The notes under the pieces were generated by a model. It searched no databases. It saw only the letters and a list, made by a program, of their open reading frames with translations, and was not told the DNA's origin. A stretch of 10,052 nt of DNA from Actinomycetes bacterium (GTDB lineage: Bacteria; Actinomycetota; Actinomycetes; Propionibacteriales; Propionibacteriaceae). A program made the position numbers and the translations under genes. The DNA is taken from the NCBI GenBank assembly GCA_029778515.1, contig JAKOQD010000188.1:1-10052 (forward strand). The letters run 5' to 3'. Shown piece after piece: positions 6,293 through 10,052 of the stretch; position 1 is the first letter of the stretch, and every line of letters begins with the position of its first letter.

Positions 6293-8142
6293 AGCTCCGG
6301 GATCGGTTGGCCGACGATCCGCAGGACCGCCTCGCCGTACTGCTCCAACTTCTTCGCACCAACGCCGCTGACACCTGCGAGCGCGTCCAGCGAATCCGGA
6401 CGCAGCTGCGCCATCCCGGCCAGGGTGCTGTCCGGGAACACCACGTAGGCCGGCACCGAAGCCTGCCGAGCGGTCTCGCCGCGCCAGGCTCGCAGCGCCT
6501 CGAACAGTTCGCGATCTTCGCCGCTCAGCTCGGACGCCGCAGCCGACCGTGACCCGCCCTTCGGGGCCGCCCTCCGGCCGGAACGTTGCGCCCGCGCAAC
6601 GGCGTCTTGGCGTAGCGGCACCGGCTGCTCGCCCCGCAGTACCGGCCATGAGGCTTCGGTGAGCCCAAGAGTGCCGTGCCCGTCGGCGGAGACCGCGAGC
6701 AACCCAGCCGCCAGCAGCTGCCGCGTCACGGCCCGCCACTGCTGGTCGCCGAGTTCGGTGCCGATCCCGAAGGTGCTCAGTCGCTCATGGCCGAACCGCT
6801 GCACCCGCTCGGTCGAGCGGCCAAGCAGGATGTCGATCAACTGACCGGCGCCGAAGCGCTGCCCGTGTTCACGTTGCAGGCGGACGATCGTCGAGAGCAG
6901 CTTCTGCGCAGCCACTGTCCCGTCCCAGGCCTGTGGTGGTGCCAGGCAGGTGTCGCAGTTCCCGCACGGTTCGCTGGCCTCACCGAAGTAGGCCAGCAGC
7001 AACTGCCGCCGACAGCGCAGGGTCTCACACAGTCCCAGCATCGAATCCAGGTGTTGTCCGAGCAGTCGCTTGTGCTGCGCGGAGCCGTCCGAGCCCTCGA
7101 TGAGTTGGCGCTGCTGCACCACGTCCGCCAGGCCGTAGGCCATCCAGGCGGTGGCCGGCAGTCCGTCACGGCCCGCGCGTCCGGTCTCCTGGTAGTAGCC
7201 CTCGATGCTCTTCGGCAGGTCCAGGTGCGCGACAAAGCGGACGTCCGGCTTGTCGATGCCCATGCCGAACGCGATCGTCGCAACCATGACCACGCCGTCC
7301 TCGCGCAGGAACCGGGCCTGGTTGGCCGAGCGGACGTTCGTCGGCAGCCCGGCGTGGTACGGCAGCGCGGTGATGCCCTCCTTGACGAGCGCGGTGGCGG
7401 TCTTCTCGACCGATGCCCGGGACAGGCAGTAGACGATGCCGGCGTCGCCGTCGTGCTCGTCGCGAATCAGGCTGACCAACTGGCGCAGCGGCTGCTGCTT
7501 GGGCTCGATCCGGTACTGGATATTGGGCCGGTCGAAGCTGGCCACGAAGGTGCGTGCGTCCTGCAGCGCGAGCCGCTCGGTGATCTCCTGTCGGGTCGCC
7601 GGCGTAGCGGTTGCGGTCAGGGCGATCCGGGGGACGTCCGGCCAGCGCTCGTGCAGCACCGAGAGCCGCAGGTAGTCCGGACGGAAGTCGTGCCCCCATT
7701 GCGACACGCAGTGCGCCTCGTCGATGGCGAACACCGAGATCTGCAGCCGGTCCAGGAACTGCTGCGCCCATTCGGTCCCGAGGCGTTCGGGAGCCAGATA
7801 GAGCAGGTCCAGTTCGCCGGCGATCGCGGCGCGCTCGGTGGCACGCCGCTCTTCGGCCGAGAGTGTGGAGTTCCAGAAGCCGGCCCGGACGCCCAGCGCG
7901 TCCAGCGCGGTCACCTGGTCGTGCATCAGGGCGATGAGAGGCGAAATGACCACGCCCATGCCCGGACGAACTATGGCTGGAATCTGGTAGCACAGCGACT
8001 TGCCGCCGCCGGTGGGCATCAGGACAACCGCGTCGCCACCACGGACGACCTGATCGACGATCGCGCCCTGGTCACCCCGGAACGCGGCATAGCCGAAAGT
8101 CGACCGCAGCACCTCAAGCGGGTCAGCGGACGCAACAGGCAC
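6277..8142 (-). CDS. recQ: ATP-dependent DNA helicase RecQ
   Basis: A complete 621-residue RecQ helicase, close in size to the E. coli enzyme; it unwinds DNA 3' to 5' during recombinational repair and fork processing. In order: motif 0 FGYAAFRGDQ at 16-25; Walker A TGGGKS at 44-49; DEAH at 141-144; aromatic-rich loop VSQWGHDFRPDY at 146-157; motif III TATAT at 176-180; motif V region FGMGIDKPDVR at 292-302; motif VI QETGRAGRDG at 318-327; zinc ligands Cys377, Cys393, Cys396 and Cys399; the RQC winged helix at about 405-510; and an HRDC domain at about 541-611. The GTG at 8142 is chosen because TATCCT lies exactly 6 nt upstream and homology begins just after it; the frame is open to an ATG at 8325, but those 61 residues fit no RecQ domain. 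Transcribed divergently from the Hsp70-family gene. It may be damage-induced. Confidence 0.95.
   Translation of the reverse strand: MPVASADPLEVLRSTFGYAAFRGDQGAIVDQVVRGGDAVVLMPTGGGKSLCYQIPAIVRPGMGVVISPLIALMHDQVTALDALGVRAGFWNSTLSAEERRATERAAIAGELDLLYLAPERLGTEWAQQFLDRLQISVFAIDEAHCVSQWGHDFRPDYLRLSVLHERWPDVPRIALTATATPATRQEITERLALQDARTFVASFDRPNIQYRIEPKQQPLRQLVSLIRDEHDGDAGIVYCLSRASVEKTATALVKEGITALPYHAGLPTNVRSANQARFLREDGVVMVATIAFGMGIDKPDVRFVAHLDLPKSIEGYYQETGRAGRDGLPATAWMAYGLADVVQQRQLIEGSDGSAQHKRLLGQHLDSMLGLCETLRCRRQLLLAYFGEASEPCGNCDTCLAPPQAWDGTVAAQKLLSTIVRLQREHGQRFGAGQLIDILLGRSTERVQRFGHERLSTFGIGTELGDQQWRAVTRQLLAAGLLAVSADGHGTLGLTEASWPVLRGEQPVPLRQDAVARAQRSGRRAAPKGGSRSAAASELSGEDRELFEALRAWRGETARQASVPAYVVFPDSTLAGMAQLRPDSLDALAGVSGVGAKKLEQYGEAVLRIVGQPIPELDEGP
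7671..7698. repeat. 28-bp direct repeat, right copy (left copy 807-834)
   Basis: These 28 bases are identical to 807-834 in the same orientation. Both lie in the helicase aromatic-rich loop and encode WGHDFRPDY on the minus strand. The conserved protein motif explains part of the match, but identity at every synonymous site is notable. The copies are about 6.86 kb apart. Confidence 0.85.
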
Positions 8143-8148
8143 CGCGTC

Positions 8149-8171
8149 AGGATAGCCAGCCGCGCCGAAAA
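8149..8171 (-). promoter_or_regulatory. Leaderless promoter with PafBC-like element, recQ
   Basis: On the minus strand TTTTCGGCG (8171-8163) is followed by 8 nt, TATCCT (8154-8149), 6 nt, and the GTG at 8142. Against TTGTCRGTG-N8-TANNNT, 7 of 9 positions match with exact spacing; mismatches are positions 3 (T for G) and 8 (C for T). It shares layout and the position-8 change with the promoter at 1321-1343. Response to damage is inferred. Confidence 0.5.
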
Positions 8172-8341
8172 CAACCGCGCACGAGCCGCGGTCCCACGCC
8201 CCACGGACGGATTCGCGCGCCACATTCCTATCCGAGCCGTTCTCGGGAAACTCGCGGCTGCTACCGCGCAAATCCGCTCGCGTTAGCACAGGCGAGGCGT
8301 CCAGGGCTGCTGCCGAACCGGCCACGGGCGGATGCCGGCTG

Positions 8342-8356
8342 CCCGGCCGAGCCGGG
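8342..8356. promoter_or_regulatory. Inverted repeat just upstream of the Hsp70-family -10 box
   Basis: CCCGGC (8342-8347), CGA, GCCGGG (8351-8356) is a perfect 6-bp inverted repeat. It ends one base before the TAGGTT -10 box, where an operator would sit. GC-only palindromes are frequent in such DNA, so this may be chance. No HspR (HAIR) or HrcA (CIRCE) operator is visible. Confidence 0.3.
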
Positions 8357-8357
8357 T

Positions 8358-8363
8358 TAGGTT
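8358..8363 (+). promoter_or_regulatory. Leaderless -10 box, Hsp70-family gene
   Basis: TAGGTT is followed by GGCAGC and the ATG at 8370. There is no Shine-Dalgarno, so a leaderless transcript is likely. No convincing -35 or PafBC-like 9-mer lies at the N8 spacing. Confidence 0.55.
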
Positions 8364-8369
8364 GGCAGC

Positions 8370-9860
8370 ATGTACTTGGGCGTCGACTTCGGAACCACCC
8401 GCACCATCGTCGTCAGGGCGGACCGCGGCAACTATCCGGTTGTCGGCTTCGTCGACCCCGCCGGTGACACCGCCGAGTTCTTCCCTTCGGTGATCGCACT
8501 GGCGGATACCCAACCCATGTACGGATTCGCCGCCCAGGTCGCCGCGCGCAACGGCGCGCCGCACCTTCGCTCGATCAAGCGGCTGCTCGGCCAACCGGGC
8601 GTAACCGCGACCACCGGGGTCCGGCTTGGCGAGCGCACCTACCCGCTCCTGGAGCTGCTCACCGGTTTCCTCACTGAACTCCGGCGGCAGTTGGTCGAAC
8701 ACTCCGACCTGACTGGCGAACTGACCGCAAGAACCGCACTCCCCACGCTCGTCTCAGTACCGGCCCATGCCCACGGCGCGCAGCGCTTCCTCACCCTTGA
8801 GGCGTTCCGCGGCGCCGGCTTCGATGTGACCGGCCTGGTCAACGAGCCGTCCGCAGCCGGCTTCGAGTACACCCACCGCCTGGGTGGAACCCTCACCTCC
8901 CGCCGCGACCGGGTACTCGTCTACGACCTGGGCGGCGGCACCTTTGATGCGTCCCTGCTCGCAGTGGCCGGCAGCAGCCACGACGTGATCGGGTCGGTCG
9001 GGGTGAACCGGCTGGGTGGCGATGACTTCGATACCGCACTCGCCGAGCTCGCACTGGAGGCGTCCGGCCGGCCGGAGCTGGACGAGGCCGACTACGGCGC
9101 GCTGCTGGCCGAGTGCCAGGAAGCGAAGGAACGGCTCAGCCCGCAATCCCGCCGGCTCACCGTCGAAGTGGCCGGCCAGCCAGTGCTGGTTTCGGTGGCG
9201 GACTTCTACGCCGCGGTCACCCCGCTGGTGAACAGCTCGATCGAAGCCATGGCACCGCTGGTGGCCGCCCTCGACGCGGACGCCGCCCTGGCTCAGGTCG
9301 CCGGCCTCTACCTGGTGGGCGGTGGCAGCGGGCTGCCGCTGGTGCCGCGACTGCTGCGCGAGCGATTCGGCCGTCGGGTGCATCGTTCGCCGTATCCAGC
9401 GGCGTCCACCGCGATCGGGCTCGCGATTGCTGCCGACCCGGATTCGGGCTTCTCCCTGGCCGACCGGCTGTGGCGCGGGTTCGGGGTCTTCCGTGAACTG
9501 GACGCGGGCCGGGCCGTCGGCTTCGACCAGTTGCTCGACCGGCACACCGAACTGCCCCGTTCCGGCGAGCTGACCATCCACCGCCGCTACCGGGCCGCGC
9601 ACAACCTCGGCTGGTACCGCTTCGTCGAGTACGCCGACGTGGTGGCCGGCGAGCCGCGTGGCGACCTGGCGCCGTTCGCCGAGGTTCGCTTCCCCTTCGA
9701 CCCCGCACTGCACGGACGCGACCTCACCAGCATCACGATCGAGCGCAGGCCGGACGGCCCGCTCGTCGAGGAGGCCTACTCACTGGACGCGAACGGCATC
9801 GTCACGGTCCGCATCACCGACACCGCTACCGGCTACACCCAGACCCACGCCCTGGGCTGA
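8370..9860 (+). CDS. Hsp70-family protein lacking the C-terminal lid
   Basis: A 496-residue Hsp70-family protein. The nucleotide-binding domain is complete: phosphate-1 loop GVDFGTT at 4-10, NEPSAAGFEY at 158-167, phosphate-2 loop YDLGGGTFD at 185-193, KERLS at 253-257, and adenosine loop LVGGGSGLP at 315-323. The segment from about 385 aligns by eye with the DnaK substrate-binding beta domain: FDQLLDRHTELP matches its entry strands, and DANGIVTVRITD at 473-484 matches the conserved DANGI strand. The protein stops shortly after, where the helical lid of DnaK (about 610-640 residues) would begin. No dnaJ or grpE neighbour is present, so this is not the main DnaK. The ATG at 8370 is fixed by the TAGGTT box 6 nt upstream. 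A weak inverted repeat (cccag 9838-9842, ctggg 9852-9856) lies at the 3' end. Clients and role are unknown. Confidence 0.92.
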   Translation: MYLGVDFGTTRTIVVRADRGNYPVVGFVDPAGDTAEFFPSVIALADTQPMYGFAAQVAARNGAPHLRSIKRLLGQPGVTATTGVRLGERTYPLLELLTGFLTELRRQLVEHSDLTGELTARTALPTLVSVPAHAHGAQRFLTLEAFRGAGFDVTGLVNEPSAAGFEYTHRLGGTLTSRRDRVLVYDLGGGTFDASLLAVAGSSHDVIGSVGVNRLGGDDFDTALAELALEASGRPELDEADYGALLAECQEAKERLSPQSRRLTVEVAGQPVLVSVADFYAAVTPLVNSSIEAMAPLVAALDADAALAQVAGLYLVGGGSGLPLVPRLLRERFGRRVHRSPYPAASTAIGLAIAADPDSGFSLADRLWRGFGVFRELDAGRAVGFDQLLDRHTELPRSGELTIHRRYRAAHNLGWYRFVEYADVVAGEPRGDLAPFAEVRFPFDPALHGRDLTSITIERRPDGPLVEEAYSLDANGIVTVRITDTATGYTQTHALG

Positions 9861-9877
9861 GCCGGCAGCTCCGTCCC

Positions 9878-10052
9878 CTATTCAGCCTGGGTGATCTGCA
9901 CCTCGACCGACTGTCCGGAACTCGGTCCACCGGCGAAGACCCCGCTGAGCGGCGGCACATCGGCGTAGTCACGGCCACGGGCCACCAGAACGTGCGCTGC
10001 CCCGACCCTGCGGTCGTTGGTCGGATCGACAGCGGTCCACCCGCCGTCCCAA
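9878..10052 (-). CDS. Transglutaminase-like family protein, C-terminal end (5' part beyond window)
   Basis: The last 57 codons of a minus-strand gene, ending in TAG at 9878-9880. The visible start WDGGWTAVDPTND, then VGAAHVLVARGRDYADVPPL, is the conserved C-terminal block of the bacterial transglutaminase-like (papain-fold) family. The Asp of VDPTND is the expected third member of the Cys-His-Asp triad; Cys and His lie upstream, outside the window. In actinobacteria such proteins often sit in operons with alpha-E and circularly permuted ATP-grasp proteins, which cannot be checked here. The gene converges on the Hsp70-family gene with a 17-bp gap. The substrate is not known, and protease or ligase activity is equally possible. 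Confidence 0.85.
   Translation of the reverse strand, partial: WDGGWTAVDPTNDRRVGAAHVLVARGRDYADVPPLSGVFAGGPSSGQSVEVQITQAE

Noticed and set aside
8143..8325. 61-residue N-terminal extension of RecQ to the ATG at 8325
   Set aside because: The extra residues fit no RecQ domain. The GTG at 8142 has an exact leaderless promoter layout, which would fall inside the gene if the extension were real.
1..10052. CRISPR array, toxin-antitoxin pair, restriction system or prophage
   Set aside because: I found no regularly spaced repeats, no paired small genes, no methyltransferase/nuclease pair, and no integrase, transposase or structural phage gene in the window.

Overview
The window looks like chromosomal DNA of a high-GC Gram-positive bacterium (Actinomycetota). 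Base composition is strongly GC-rich, codons end mostly in G or C, and several genes start directly behind a TANNNT -10 box in the leaderless layout common in this phylum. Both RecQ-type helicases, the membrane-bound spermidine-synthase-like protein and the C-terminal piece of a transglutaminase-like protein are also familiar in actinobacteria. I cannot name a genus.

Layout from left to right. (1) 1-1314, minus: the N-terminal 438 residues of an atypical RecQ-like helicase that runs off the left edge. (2) 1315-1462: a gap holding a tandem repeat, a hairpin and the helicase promoter. (3) 1463-3535, minus: a 690-residue membrane protein with a spermidine-synthase-like domain between two membrane blocks. 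(4) 3675-4262 and 4345-4920, plus: a small PlsC-type acyltransferase and an NADPH-dependent FMN reductase. (5) 4924-5754, minus: a protein made only of four peptidoglycan-binding-like repeats, meeting the reductase tail to tail with a 3-bp gap. (6) 5959-6207, plus: a short ORF that reads like the two ends of a large DUF4062/STAND-type ATPase joined together, probably a deletion remnant. (7) 6277-8142, minus: a complete canonical RecQ helicase with zinc site, winged-helix region and HRDC domain. (8) 8370-9860, plus: an Hsp70-family protein that ends where the lid of DnaK would begin. (9) 9878-10052, minus: the last 57 residues of a transglutaminase-like protein.

These are mostly independent housekeeping or accessory genes rather than one operon. 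The clearest link is between the two RecQ-family genes. Both have the layout 9-mer, N8, TANNNT, N6, start codon, and in both the 9-mer matches 7 of 9 positions of TTGTCRGTG, the PafBC-type (RecA-independent) DNA-damage promoter described in mycobacteria. The two helicases may therefore be induced together by DNA damage. I see no CRISPR array, insertion sequence, rRNA or convincing tRNA gene. No stretch longer than 300 bases lacks a gene or gene remnant.
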